Shown here piece by piece: positions 1-8,420 of a stretch of 64,000 nt of DNA. Source of the DNA: Paradesertivirga superstes (GTDB lineage: Bacteria > Bacteroidota > Bacteroidia > Sphingobacteriales > Sphingobacteriaceae); NCBI RefSeq assembly GCF_037622515.1, contig NZ_JBBJCN010000004.1:124001-188000 (forward strand), given 5' to 3'. Each line of letters begins with the position of its first letter. Within the stretch, counting starts at the first letter, position 1. Both the position numbers and the translations under genes were made by a program. Below the pieces are notes generated by a model. The model saw only the letters and a program-made list of their open reading frames with translations. It made no database searches and was not told the origin of the DNA.

Positions 1-35
1 AATCAGCGAATAATAAAAAGTAAATCGAAAATCCA

Positions 36-1367
36 ATGTCTTCTATTCTGATAAAATCGGCAATAATAATTAATGAAGGAAAACAAGTTACAGGTGATGT
101 CTTTATTAATAATGGTTTTATAGAGAAAATAGGATCGTCTTTAAATGTACGGGCAGACAAAGAGATTAACGCTGAAGGACAATACCTACTTCCCGGATGC
201 ATTGACGATCAGGTGCATTTCCGTGAGCCAGGCTTAACACATAAAGGAGATATTTATACTGAAAGCAGAGCCGCGGTTGCAGGGGGAATAACTTCCTATA
301 TGGAAATGCCAAACACTGTCCCCAATACTGTAACACAAGAATTGCTGGAGAACAAGTATAAAATCGCTTCGGAAAAATCATTGGCAAATTATTCCTTTTA
401 CATGGGCGCAACTAATGATAATTTGGAAGAAGTTCTTAAAACTGATTCAAAAAATGTATGCGGTATAAAAATTTTCATGGGATCCTCTACCGGTAATATG
501 CTGGTTGATAATGAAAAGGCCCTTGAATCAATTTTTAGCTCTACTCCTATGTTAATTGCTACTCATTGCGAAGATGAAGAAACGATTAAGCGAAACCTGG
601 AAATATTTAAACAGAAATACGGAGAAGAGATTACTCCGGAAATGCATCCGCTAATCAGAACAGCCGAAGCATGCTATAAATCTTCTTCATTTGCGGTTGC
701 TCTTGCCAAAAAGCATAATTCACGCTTGCATATACTTCACATTTCCTCAGCTATAGAAACTGCCTTATTTGATAATACTATTCCATTAAAGGATAAAAAG
801 ATTACAGCCGAAGCCTGCGTGCATCATCTGTGGTTCTCGGAAAAAGATTATTCAGAAAAAGGGAACTGGATAAAGTGGAATCCTGCAATTAAAACTGCTG
901 ACGACCGTAAAGCAATATTTGATGCCGTTTTAGACGGAAGAATTGATGTGATTGCAACCGATCATGCGCCTCATACTAGAGAAGAAAAATCTAAACCGTA
1001 TTTGCAGGCGCCATCAGGAGGCCCTTTAGTGCAACATTCCTTACTGGCTATGCTGGAGTTTTATAAAAAAGGCGGGATCTCGATAGAAAAGATTGTCGAG
1101 AAGATGGCACATAATCCTGCGATTTGCTTCAGAGTCGAAAACCGCGGATTTATACGCGAAGGATACTGGGCAGATGTGGTGCTGGTCGATTTGGGCACTA
1201 CATCTCTGGTTTCAAGAGACAATATTATTTCTAAATGCGGGTGGAGCCCTTTTGAAGGGTATGAATTCAAGTCGTCCATTACCCATACTATAGTGTCTGG
1301 TAAAATAGTGTATGAAAATGGAAAACTGATAGAATCAGGAAGTGGCAAAAGATTACAATTCTCCTAG
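36..1367 (+). CDS. pyrC: Dihydroorotase (type I amidohydrolase)
   Basis: Catalyses reversible cyclisation of N-carbamoyl-aspartate to dihydroorotate, the third step of de novo pyrimidine synthesis, in the cytosol. The 443-residue protein has the amidohydrolase layout: a small beta domain, then the metal-binding strand DDQVHFREPG near residue 57-66, the lysine in IKIFMGSSTG that would be carboxylated, metal histidines in ATHCEDE and LHILHISS, and the late aspartate in ATDHAPHTREEK. In most amidohydrolases the first strand carries HxH; here the first histidine is Gln59. I recall this Gln form from other Bacteroidota dihydroorotases, so it is probably a lineage trait and not a defect. The ATG at 36 gives the full N-terminal domain. 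Followed by a possible terminator and a candidate small RNA. Function is secure. Confidence 0.93.
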   Translation: MSSILIKSAIIINEGKQVTGDVFINNGFIEKIGSSLNVRADKEINAEGQYLLPGCIDDQVHFREPGLTHKGDIYTESRAAVAGGITSYMEMPNTVPNTVTQELLENKYKIASEKSLANYSFYMGATNDNLEEVLKTDSKNVCGIKIFMGSSTGNMLVDNEKALESIFSSTPMLIATHCEDEETIKRNLEIFKQKYGEEITPEMHPLIRTAEACYKSSSFAVALAKKHNSRLHILHISSAIETALFDNTIPLKDKKITAEACVHHLWFSEKDYSEKGNWIKWNPAIKTADDRKAIFDAVLDGRIDVIATDHAPHTREEKSKPYLQAPSGGPLVQHSLLAMLEFYKKGGISIEKIVEKMAHNPAICFRVENRGFIREGYWADVVLVDLGTTSLVSRDNIISKCGWSPFEGYEFKSSITHTIVSGKIVYENGKLIESGSGKRLQFS

Positions 1368-1407
1368 CGCTGAATTATTTAGAGGAAATTTTTTACAGGT
1401 AAATAGT

Positions 1408-1440
1408 TAAAAAACAGCTTCTTTTTTCCTGTCTTTTTTT
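1408..1440 (+). terminator. Possible pyrC terminator
   Basis: An A-run and ACAG pair with CTGT and a T-run around an 11-base loop, ending in CTTTTTTT. The stem is mostly A-T, so this is a modest candidate. It lies about 40 bases after the pyrC stop codon. Confidence 0.4.
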
Positions 1441-1470
1441 GGTAAATCCGGATAAATTCCTTATCTTTAA
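1438..1470 (+). promoter_or_regulatory. Bacteroidota-type promoter for the 1475-1590 RNA
   Basis: TTTG at 1438-1441 is followed after 20 bases by TATCTTTA at 1462-1469, one mismatch from TAnnTTTG. No protein-coding start lies downstream on this strand; the next feature is a structured segment ending in a strong terminator. It would therefore drive a non-coding RNA starting near 1475. Confidence 0.45.
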
Positions 1471-1474
1471 TACA

Positions 1475-1590
1475 GCAAAACTCACATAAAGAATCTGTTT
1501 TATGAGTTGAGAGTTAAGCTCTTTTTCTCATAGACAAAGTCCCGACGCTTACACTTCTTTCATACTGAAGCGACGGGGCTTTCTTTTTTA
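1475..1590 (+). ncRNA. Candidate small structured RNA (possibly 6S-like)
   Basis: About 115 bases between the convergent pyrC and holA genes, with no open reading frame. It has its own promoter, then a hairpin ACTCA(CA)TAAA / TTTATGAGT at about 1480-1509, a small GAGAG/CTCTT hairpin near 1511-1523, and a 15-bp terminator hairpin. Size and layout are compatible with the free-standing 6S RNAs of Bacteroidota (6S-Flavo), but I cannot align it to a covariance model. The alternative is that only the terminator is real. Confidence 0.45.
1536..1590 (+). terminator. Strong Rho-independent terminator
   Basis: AAAGTCCCGACGCTT (1536-1550) pairs with AAGCGACGGGGCTTT (1568-1582), with one G-T pair and one A-A mismatch, and is followed by CTTTTTT. 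The T tail is only on the plus strand, so it ends plus-strand transcription: the candidate RNA, and any read-through from pyrC. Confidence 0.75.
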
Positions 1591-1599
1591 TGAACGGTT

Positions 1600-2628
1600 C
1601 TAATGGATTATTTTAAATACCAACTCTTTCAATAATTCTCCGTCTGTTGTATTACCTGAAGAATCAACACCTTTAGATTTTAAATCATATTCCCGTAAGT
1701 AACTAAATATCGTAAACACCTTAAACGCATCATAATTTTTTGCCGCTAATTCATAATCCTTTATGAAATATGGATTAACGCCAAGTTCTCTCGCCAGGTT
1801 TTGCGGCGATCTGTCAGGAACGTAATGGTATTTCAATATTTTTGTGAACCATGTATTCAAGGCACCAAAAACTAACTGAATAGGATTCGCTTTAGGATTG
1901 GCAGTAAAATAATCAATGATCTGGTTTGCTTTAAATGGATCGCGTTTTGCCAGTGCATCCTGAAGTTCAAAAACGTTATATTCTTTGCTGATTCCTATAT
2001 TATTCTGAACATCTTCAACTGTAATCTCCTGCCCCTTAGGAACATTCAACATGAGTTTTTCAAGTTCATTGGAAATTTTTGACAGATCATTTCCAAGATA
2101 TTCTGCAATCATTGCAGAGGCTCTGGCATGTATGCGATAGGATTTGTCTTTAACAAAATCATCAACCCAGGCCGGAACTTTATTTTCATAAATAGTTGCA
2201 GATTCGAACACAACTCCGGTTTTCTCTATAGCCTTATACGTTTTTTTTCGTTTGTCGAATTTTGCGTGTTTAAAACAAAAAACAAGAATGGTGCCGGGGG
2301 CAGGATTTTCGAGGTAGCTCAATAATGGATCAGGAGCTTTTTTATCATCGCCTTCCTTTCCCCATTTCATTTCCTGAGCTTCTTTTATAAGTACTAACTG
2401 GTACTCACTCATCATCGGAAATCGCTTTGCGGCATTCAGTAATCCCATGACATCCGTATCCCGGCCATAGAGCACTGTTTGATTAAAGCCTTTCTCTGCA
2501 TCCGTGAGCAGGTTGCTTTCTATATAATCACTAAATAAATCGATGTAATAAGATTCTTCACCGTGGAAAAGATAAACAGGTTTAAATTTCCGGCTTTTTA
2601 AATCAGCTTGTAATGCAGCAGCAGTCAT
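1600..2628 (-). CDS. holA: DNA polymerase III subunit delta
   Basis: Clamp-loader delta subunit, which opens the sliding clamp during replication. The 342-residue length fits the family. The N-terminus reads VYLFHGEESYYIDLFSDYI, the typical opening of the delta AAA+-like domain, which lacks functional Walker motifs. The middle part around ISNELEKLMLNVP and the helical C-terminal domain with a LVFGALNTWFTKILKYHY segment also fit HolA. It is divergent from the gene at 2711, with an 82-base gap that must hold both promoters. It stands alone, convergent with pyrC. The assignment is from overall pattern; HolA is a divergent family but this architecture is characteristic. Confidence 0.9.
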   Translation of the reverse strand: MTAAALQADLKSRKFKPVYLFHGEESYYIDLFSDYIESNLLTDAEKGFNQTVLYGRDTDVMGLLNAAKRFPMMSEYQLVLIKEAQEMKWGKEGDDKKAPDPLLSYLENPAPGTILVFCFKHAKFDKRKKTYKAIEKTGVVFESATIYENKVPAWVDDFVKDKSYRIHARASAMIAEYLGNDLSKISNELEKLMLNVPKGQEITVEDVQNNIGISKEYNVFELQDALAKRDPFKANQIIDYFTANPKANPIQLVFGALNTWFTKILKYHYVPDRSPQNLARELGVNPYFIKDYELAAKNYDAFKVFTIFSYLREYDLKSKGVDSSGNTTDGELLKELVFKIIH

Positions 2629-2710
2629 ATCAGAGCGCCAAATTAAGAAAAACGCGAATTAAAAGCCTAAGAAAGATAGACCTTAAAAAGATTTTTCTGA
2701 AATTCGCTTC

Positions 2711-3169
2711 GTGATATTCGAACCCGTTCAATTAAACTTTCCATCCTATCCGTTTAAAATAAAACAGGAAACAGATATTACTTACATATTTGATGAAATC
2801 AGGAAGAAGTTTCTGGTGCTTACTCCGGAGGAATGGGTCAGGCAACACGTTGTACAATATATAATACGGGAAAGAGGCTATCCCAAAACCTTAATAAAGC
2901 TTGAAGGCGGCTTAAAGCTCAACTCGCTCCAAAAAAGAACAGATATTGTTGTATTTAATTCTGAGGGCGAAAAAATACTATTAATTGAATGCAAAGCACC
3001 CTCCGTCAGAATAACCCAGAATGCTTTTGATCAGATAGCCCGGTACAATATTATTCATAAAGTGCCGCTTTTATTTGTAAGTAATGGATTGCAACACTAT
3101 GTATGTAAAATCAGCATCAAGGGCCAGAATTATGAGTTTGTAGAAAGTTTACCTTTTTTCGAAAAATAA
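2711..3169 (+). CDS. HsdR_N-like type I restriction N-terminal domain protein
   Basis: A 152-residue stand-alone protein matching the N-terminal nuclease-like domain of type I restriction R subunits. Such single-domain proteins are common next to holA in Bacteroidota. The PD-(D/E)xK-like core is visible as RTDIVVFNSEGEKILLIECKAPS: an aspartate, then a beta strand with E-C-K, followed by the helix containing QIARYN. There is no helicase domain and no hsdM or hsdS nearby, so it is not part of a restriction system. Its biological role is unknown. Translation starts at GTG 2711; no upstream ATG gives a better N-terminus. Confidence 0.8.
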   Translation: MIFEPVQLNFPSYPFKIKQETDITYIFDEIRKKFLVLTPEEWVRQHVVQYIIRERGYPKTLIKLEGGLKLNSLQKRTDIVVFNSEGEKILLIECKAPSVRITQNAFDQIARYNIIHKVPLLFVSNGLQHYVCKISIKGQNYEFVESLPFFEK

Positions 3170-3220
3170 ATGTAACCTTCTTATTAAAAGCTGCGTAACA
3201 ATCTAAAAAAATAAAGAGTT

Positions 3221-3661
3221 ATGCAAGTGCACCTAATCAAGCAGAATTCTATTTTAACGCCCTCAACTCAACGGAATCTTTCAAGTACCAGTATCTTAAT
3301 TGGTATTGCTATCATTATTGCCACGATAACCGCAATAGTGTTAATTCCGGGATATTCAACTTTTTTTACTGGTGCGTTGCTGATTGGTGCAACAATCCGA
3401 TACCTGGCTAAATCTATCAACAGGAAGCCTTTATTGATAGAGATTACTGATAATAAATTAATTTATTTATCTGAAGAACGAAATGAACTAATCACCATTA
3501 ATTCGGAAGATATTTTAAGCATTAATCATAAATTTTGTGAACTACAGATTCATACCAGGAACGAACAAATTCATAACATTAATTTACTTAATACCGGAAG
3601 CGAGCAAACCCGCTGGGAAATTAAAGAACACATTAAAGGGTTGACTGCCGGTATTCGCTAA
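3221..3661 (+). CDS. Hypothetical membrane protein, two TM segments and PH-like tail
   Basis: 146 residues. After about 24 polar residues come two adjacent hydrophobic segments (about residues 25-45 and 48-63), then a basic patch and a roughly 80-residue beta-rich soluble part (LLIEITDNKLIYLSEERNEL...). TM hairpin followed by short strands is the layout of small bacterial PH-like membrane proteins, but I cannot assign a family. It lies 51 bases after the HsdR_N-like gene on the same strand and may be co-transcribed. A strong terminator follows at 3728-3764, so this is the last gene of its unit. Confidence 0.6.
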   Translation: MQVHLIKQNSILTPSTQRNLSSTSILIGIAIIIATITAIVLIPGYSTFFTGALLIGATIRYLAKSINRKPLLIEITDNKLIYLSEERNELITINSEDILSINHKFCELQIHTRNEQIHNINLLNTGSEQTRWEIKEHIKGLTAGIR

Positions 3662-3727
3662 AACAAATTGTAAATGCAGTTTTTAAACTCTTATTAAAAT
3701 TATATAATTTTCAGGTTTCGACGACTG

Positions 3728-3764
3728 GCTGTTTCAAAAGCAATTTTGAAGCAGCTTTTTTTTT
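3728..3764 (+). terminator. Strong Rho-independent terminator
   Basis: GCTGTTTCAAAA (3728-3739) pairs with TTTTGAAGCAGC (3744-3755), 12 bp with one G-T pair and a four-base loop, followed by nine T residues. It ends the 2711-3661 transcription unit. Confidence 0.87.
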
Positions 3765-4272
3765 AACAATTTCTGGTTAAATTACGTTTTAAGAAACAGC
3801 AAAGGTGGTTTTTAACGGTATTTTTTTATTCAATTTATCGGAAATCCAGTTAGATTTCACCAATTTCTTAACCCCTCTTCAAGTTTTGACAATTCCTGAT
3901 GTCTCTTGTGAAGTTAATAAATTTAAAGCTTTAAGCGGACACCTGTAGGGCTTGAAAGAAATCCTGATGTACTCCATGCCTATCTAAAATATTTATCCGC
4001 TAAAGGTGACATACTTCTCTTTGTTTTCATCCCAATGTTAACCATTTGAAATTAGACCACAACTATATACTGGTATGAACGTCGTCTCCATTAAAACGGA
4101 CTTTAAACGGACCTTGTTCGCACATTAGACGCACCTTGAATGCTAAAGTGCAAATAAGCTGCGGTACATATTCGTTTTAAGTCCGTTTGATTTACATCTT
4201 TTATAACTTCCTGGTAAGACTTTCGTATAACCTGGGTACTGTTTAATTATCAAAAAAATTAAATAAATTTAT
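3765..4272. other. Intergenic region before the DUF6266 gene
   Basis: About 500 bases with no convincing gene on either strand. It contains the repeat set AAACGGAC at 4094-4101 and 4105-4112, with an inverted copy GTCCGTTT at 4181-4188. No good TAnnTTTG promoter was found near the downstream start. Confidence 0.4.
4094..4188. repeat. AAACGGAC direct and inverted repeats
   Basis: Two direct copies of AAACGGAC (4094 and 4105) and one inverted GTCCGTTT (4181). The outer pair extends to the 10-bp inverted repeat AAACGGACTT / AAGTCCGTTT. They lie 85-180 bases upstream of the DUF6266 start. They could be an operator or a stem-loop; function is unproven. Confidence 0.35.
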
Positions 4273-4905
4273 ATGGCACGTTTAACGAATGGACCGCTCG
4301 GACAGCTCAGCGGAAAAGTGGGTGGCGTAGTGGTATGCAAGTGGAAAGATGTAGAGTATATACGCAGTTTGCCCAAAATTAAAAAAAACAGAAAGCCTTC
4401 ACCGGCACAGCTTGCAGCCAGAGCAAGATTCAACTTCCTGAATACCTGGCTTAAAAGTTTTGCGCCTCTGGTTAGTTTAGGATTTAAAGATTATTCGGGC
4501 CGGATGACCGGTATGCAGGCAGCATTCTCTTGTAATTCGAAAGCAGTGAAGGGTGTATATCCTGATTTTGAACTCGACTTCCCCTCTATCATGATCAGCT
4601 ATGGCGACCTCCCCGGAGCAAGCGGTGCAAAAGTTATTGCTGCGAATGATTGTATACTGGAATTCAGCTGGGATACAAAGTCGCAAGCAAAGGCAAATGA
4701 CGATGACCAGGTGATGCTGCTGGCTTATATCCCTGAAAAAAAGAATGCTTTTTGGATCTGCAGCGGTGCAAACCGTTATAAAGGCAATGAAACACTAAAG
4801 GTGAACTTCCAGGGAACCACGGCAGAAACATATATGGCTTTTATATCTAACGACAGGAAAAAAATCTCAAACAGCCAGTACCTGGGCCAGGTTACAGTCC
4901 TATAA
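4273..4905 (+). CDS. DUF6266 family protein
   Basis: 210 residues starting MARLTNGPLGQLSGKVGGVV, the hallmark opening of DUF6266 proteins, which I know mainly from Sphingobacteriaceae and relatives. The N-terminal part has the basic stretch KIKKNRKPSPAQLAARARF, then LNTWLKSFAPLVSLGF, and a C-terminal half rich in beta strands ending NSQYLGQVTVL. The role of the family is unknown. No signal peptide or membrane segment is visible. It is a single gene between a terminator-bounded unit and an inverted-repeat element. Confidence 0.82.
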   Translation: MARLTNGPLGQLSGKVGGVVVCKWKDVEYIRSLPKIKKNRKPSPAQLAARARFNFLNTWLKSFAPLVSLGFKDYSGRMTGMQAAFSCNSKAVKGVYPDFELDFPSIMISYGDLPGASGAKVIAANDCILEFSWDTKSQAKANDDDQVMLLAYIPEKKNAFWICSGANRYKGNETLKVNFQGTTAETYMAFISNDRKKISNSQYLGQVTVL

Positions 4906-4989
4906 AAAGACTGTAAGATATTGATGCAGTACAACAATGAGTTAGACAAATTCCTGAATTAATTCCCGGAGGGATTTTAATTGAAAACA

Positions 4990-5077
4990 GAGGCTGTCAC
5001 AAAAGTCTGAACCGTCAACCCGAGATTCAGAGATGCTGAAATCTAATTAGCCAGACATAGACTTTTGAGACTGCCTC
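4990..5077. repeat. MITE-like inverted-repeat element or long hairpin
   Basis: Terminal inverted repeats of 19 bases with two mismatches: GAGGCTGTCACAAAAGTCT (4990-5008) against AGACTTTTGAGACTGCCTC (5059-5077). A smaller inner hairpin, AGATTCAG / CTGAAATCT, lies near 5023-5043. The ends resemble terminal repeats of some insertion sequences in this phylum, and there is no room for a transposase. No clear target duplication flanks it. It sits between convergent genes and could also act as a bidirectional terminator. Confidence 0.5.
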
Positions 5078-5097
5078 CTGCGGGTTATCACATATAA

Positions 5098-5727
5098 TTA
5101 TTTCGGGCTAAGGCGAATGATGCTTAACACCACATCATATCTCTGTAGAATTCTATCAAAAGATTTTATCTCCTCCTGAGCCTGAAATTCTCTCATTTCA
5201 TTTACATCAATAGGCTTTTGGTCGGTCCATTCTAAAACACCTCCCAAACATGGATTAGATTTTGGAATTTCTCCATTATTATAGCCTTTAATAACACCAG
5301 GTTCACTCATCGCACTGAAATTCTTAAAGGTGATTGCCATGCCTCCATTCTTTTTTACCAGATCTTTTAATGACATACCAACTCCTATACTATCTATTGT
5401 CATATAAGGAGCCATCCCGTCAATTACATCTATATATTTTATAGTTTTGAAGGGAGCCTGACTTTCCTGCCAATAAATGTTAAGGTGTTTAGGACTATTC
5501 TCCCAAACGGAAGTGAATTTTCCGGCTACGTTATTTTCGTGTTCTGATAGAACGGAATCTCCCAGTTTTTTTTGAAGATCAGCGTACGTGTCTTTTAGTT
5601 TCACATCACCAACACCTTCGCAACTAATTAATAACTTAGGGTCAAGAGTTTCTGCTTTCTTTTCAGCTTTTGGACTACATGCTGAAAGAGCAAAAAATAC
5701 TAATAGGTATAGATAAGAATATTTCAT
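5098..5727 (-). CDS. Hypothetical lipoprotein
   Basis: 209 residues with a lipoprotein signal peptide: MKYSYLYLLVFFALSAC, then SPKAEKKAE, with Cys17 as the probable lipidated residue. The mature part has repeated GVGMSLKDLVKK- and DTYADLQKKLGDS-like segments, each a loop followed by an amphipathic helix. I recognise no family. It lies 59 bases downstream of valS on the same strand and may be read through from it, although the functions look unrelated. It is probably anchored in a membrane facing the periplasm. Confidence 0.75.
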   Translation of the reverse strand: MKYSYLYLLVFFALSACSPKAEKKAETLDPKLLISCEGVGDVKLKDTYADLQKKLGDSVLSEHENNVAGKFTSVWENSPKHLNIYWQESQAPFKTIKYIDVIDGMAPYMTIDSIGVGMSLKDLVKKNGGMAITFKNFSAMSEPGVIKGYNNGEIPKSNPCLGGVLEWTDQKPIDVNEMREFQAQEEIKSFDRILQRYDVVLSIIRLSPK

Positions 5728-5786
5728 GCGCTAAAAATATAAATGATAATTTAAATTATAAGATGATAAGGATCTTGTTACAAACA

Positions 5787-8420
5787 CTAAAGTGATTTCA
5801 GACTACTTTCTAAGATTTCGATTTTAGCCTCAGCGTCCGCTTTTTTATTTTTCTCATTTACAATTATCTCTTCCTTAGCGTTTTGAACGAATTTTTCGTT
5901 AGAGAGTTTTGCATTAACGGACTTCAAAAAGCCTGTTAAATAAACCAGTTCTTTCGTGATCCTTTCCTTTTCTGCTTCTGCATCGATATTGCCGGCAAGG
6001 GTAACAAAAAATTCATCTCTTCCAACGATAAAGCCAGCGGCCCCATCCAGTTTATCACTTACAAGTGAAATTTGGGTAATATTTGCGAGTTTATTTATGA
6101 TATTGAAATAGTTACTGTAAGCAACATCCGAATTGATCTTAATTGCCAAAGGCAGAGCTTCTTTGGGAGAGATCTGTTTGATATTACGAATGTTTCGCAC
6201 TTCTGAAACTATCTGTTTTACTGCTTCTATATCTTTAAGTAATTGTGAATTCACAGTACCGGAAACCGGATATTTTGCTACAACACAACAGTCCATCTCG
6301 GTCCTCTTTCCGAATAATTCATCATGCCAAAGTTCTTCTGTTATAAATGGCATAAATGGATGTAATAAAGTGAGGATCCGCTCAAAGAAATTCACTGTAG
6401 CGTCAAATGTTTTCCGGTCAATTGGCTGCTGGTAAACTGGCTTAACCATTTCTAAGTACCAGGCGCAGAAATCATCCCATACCAGTTTGTAGGTAGCCAT
6501 CAGGGCTTCGGATAAACGATATTGACCAAAATGACTTTCAATTTCGGACAAAGCGTCGTTAAACCGGGTTTCGTACCAGTCAACAGCTTTCTCGTTTACA
6601 AAATCCAGTTTTTCGTCTACTTCCCAGCCTTTAACGAGCCTGAAAGCATTCCATATTTTATTGGCAAAATTTCTTCCCTGCTCACAGTATGACTCGTCGA
6701 ACATTAGATCATTTCCTGCAGGGGAGCAAAGCAACATTCCAACGCGAACACCATCAGCTCCGAATTTTTCGATCAGGTCTATCGGGTCAGGAGAATTACC
6801 TAAGGATTTAGACATTTTCCTGCCTAGTTTATCACGTACAATTCCTGTCAGGTAAACGTTTGTGAAGGGTTTCTCACCGCGAAACTCATGACCAGCCATT
6901 ATCATCCTGGCAACCCAGAAGAAAAGAATTTCCGGCGCGGTAACTAAGTCGTTTGTAGGATAGTAATAATTAAGATCTGCATTACCTTTCGCTCCGGGAT
7001 TTCCACATACTGACGGATCAAAAACAGAAATCGGCCATAACCATGAAGAAAACCATGTATCTACAACATCTTCATCCTGTGTTAAGTCCTGAGGGTTGAT
7101 ATTCGGGTTGTCAACTCTGGCCAGTTCAAACGCCTCTTCGCGGGTTTTTGCAACCACATATTGTCCGTTTGGAAGATACCAGGCAGGAATCTGTTGTCCC
7201 CACCACAATTGGCGACTAATACACCAATCCTTTACGTTCTCCATCCAATGGCGGTAAGTATTGATAAATTTATCAGGGATAAGTTTGACTTCACCATTTA
7301 ACACGTAATCTAATGCAGGCTTCGACATTTCCTCCATTTTACAGAACCATTGCATTGATAACTTAGGTTCTATTGCAGCATCCGTTCTCTCAGAAAATCC
7401 AATTTGGGATTTATAGTCTTCAACTTTTTCAAGCTGATCACTTTCTTCAAGCAGTTTGGCTATTTTTTTTCTGGCGATAAAGCGATCCTCCCCTACTAAT
7501 ATTTCGGCTTTTGCGTTTAAAGTACCATCATCATTTAAAATATCTATTACCGGAAGGTTATGCTTTAAGCCGAGCTCATAATCATTTAAATCATGTGCCG
7601 GTGTAACTTTCAAACATCCTGTACCAAATTCCATCTCCACATATTCATCCTCGATAACTGGAATTTCACGGTTTATTAAAGGGATAGATACCTTTTTGCC
7701 CTTCAAATGCTTATAACGCTCATCATTGGGGTTGATACAGATTGCTGCATCGGCCATAATGGTTTCGGGCCGGGTGGTGGCAATCGTTAAATAAGAGTCA
7801 GTATTAACGACTTTATATTTGATATAATACAGCTTCTGATTTACTTCTTTACGGATTACTTCTTCGTCAGAAACAGCTGTTAATCCTTTAGGATCCCAGT
7901 TCACCATACGAATACCACGGTAAATCAAGCCTTTTTTGTGAAGGTGAATAAACGTATCTAATACTGCTTCAGAAAGAGCAGGATCCATGGTAAAGTTTGT
8001 GCGGTCCCAATCGCACGAAGCGCCTAATTTTTCAAGCTGTTTTAAAATAATTCCACCGTATTTTTCTTTCCATTCCCAGGCATATTTTAAAAATTCTTCG
8101 CGGCTCAGATCTTTCTTTTCGATACCTTTTTCTTTAAGTAAGGCCACCACTTTTGCTTCAGTTGCAATGGATGCATGATCAGTTCCGGGAACCCAGCACG
8201 CATTTTTACCGAGCATTCTTGCTCTGCGGATCATCACATCCTGGATAGTATTGTTTAACATATGCCCCATGTGTAATACACCGGTAACATTTGGCGGCGG
8301 AATTACAATAGTATATGGCTCACGCTCGTCTGGTACAGACCGAAAAAACTTCTTTTCTAACCAGTATTTGTACCATTTATCTTCAGTTTCTTTTGGATTA
8401 TATTTTGTCGAGATACTCAT
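5787..8420 (-). CDS. valS: Valyl-tRNA synthetase
   Basis: Class I aminoacyl-tRNA synthetase charging tRNA-Val. The signature motifs are present: PPPNVTGVLHMGHML (HIGH motif as HMGH) near residue 40-55 and GRKMSKSLGNSPDP (KMSKS). Between them lies the editing domain, including TIATTRPETIMADAAI. The anticodon-binding domain and a C-terminal coiled-coil arm (about the last 65 residues, rich in Lys and Glu) complete it. An in-frame ATG lies 33 bases upstream at 8453, but MSISTKYNPKETEDKWYKYW at 8420 is the family-like start, so I chose 8420 (877 residues). It is divergent from the ABC-F gene. Confidence 0.96.
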   Translation of the reverse strand: MSISTKYNPKETEDKWYKYWLEKKFFRSVPDEREPYTIVIPPPNVTGVLHMGHMLNNTIQDVMIRRARMLGKNACWVPGTDHASIATEAKVVALLKEKGIEKKDLSREEFLKYAWEWKEKYGGIILKQLEKLGASCDWDRTNFTMDPALSEAVLDTFIHLHKKGLIYRGIRMVNWDPKGLTAVSDEEVIRKEVNQKLYYIKYKVVNTDSYLTIATTRPETIMADAAICINPNDERYKHLKGKKVSIPLINREIPVIEDEYVEMEFGTGCLKVTPAHDLNDYELGLKHNLPVIDILNDDGTLNAKAEILVGEDRFIARKKIAKLLEESDQLEKVEDYKSQIGFSERTDAAIEPKLSMQWFCKMEEMSKPALDYVLNGEVKLIPDKFINTYRHWMENVKDWCISRQLWWGQQIPAWYLPNGQYVVAKTREEAFELARVDNPNINPQDLTQDEDVVDTWFSSWLWPISVFDPSVCGNPGAKGNADLNYYYPTNDLVTAPEILFFWVARMIMAGHEFRGEKPFTNVYLTGIVRDKLGRKMSKSLGNSPDPIDLIEKFGADGVRVGMLLCSPAGNDLMFDESYCEQGRNFANKIWNAFRLVKGWEVDEKLDFVNEKAVDWYETRFNDALSEIESHFGQYRLSEALMATYKLVWDDFCAWYLEMVKPVYQQPIDRKTFDATVNFFERILTLLHPFMPFITEELWHDELFGKRTEMDCCVVAKYPVSGTVNSQLLKDIEAVKQIVSEVRNIRNIKQISPKEALPLAIKINSDVAYSNYFNIINKLANITQISLVSDKLDGAAGFIVGRDEFFVTLAGNIDAEAEKERITKELVYLTGFLKSVNAKLSNEKFVQNAKEEIIVNEKNKKADAEAKIEILESSLKSL

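Noticed and set aside
2711..3169. Part of a type I restriction system
   Set aside because: Only the N-terminal nuclease-like domain is present, with no helicase, methylase or specificity genes nearby.
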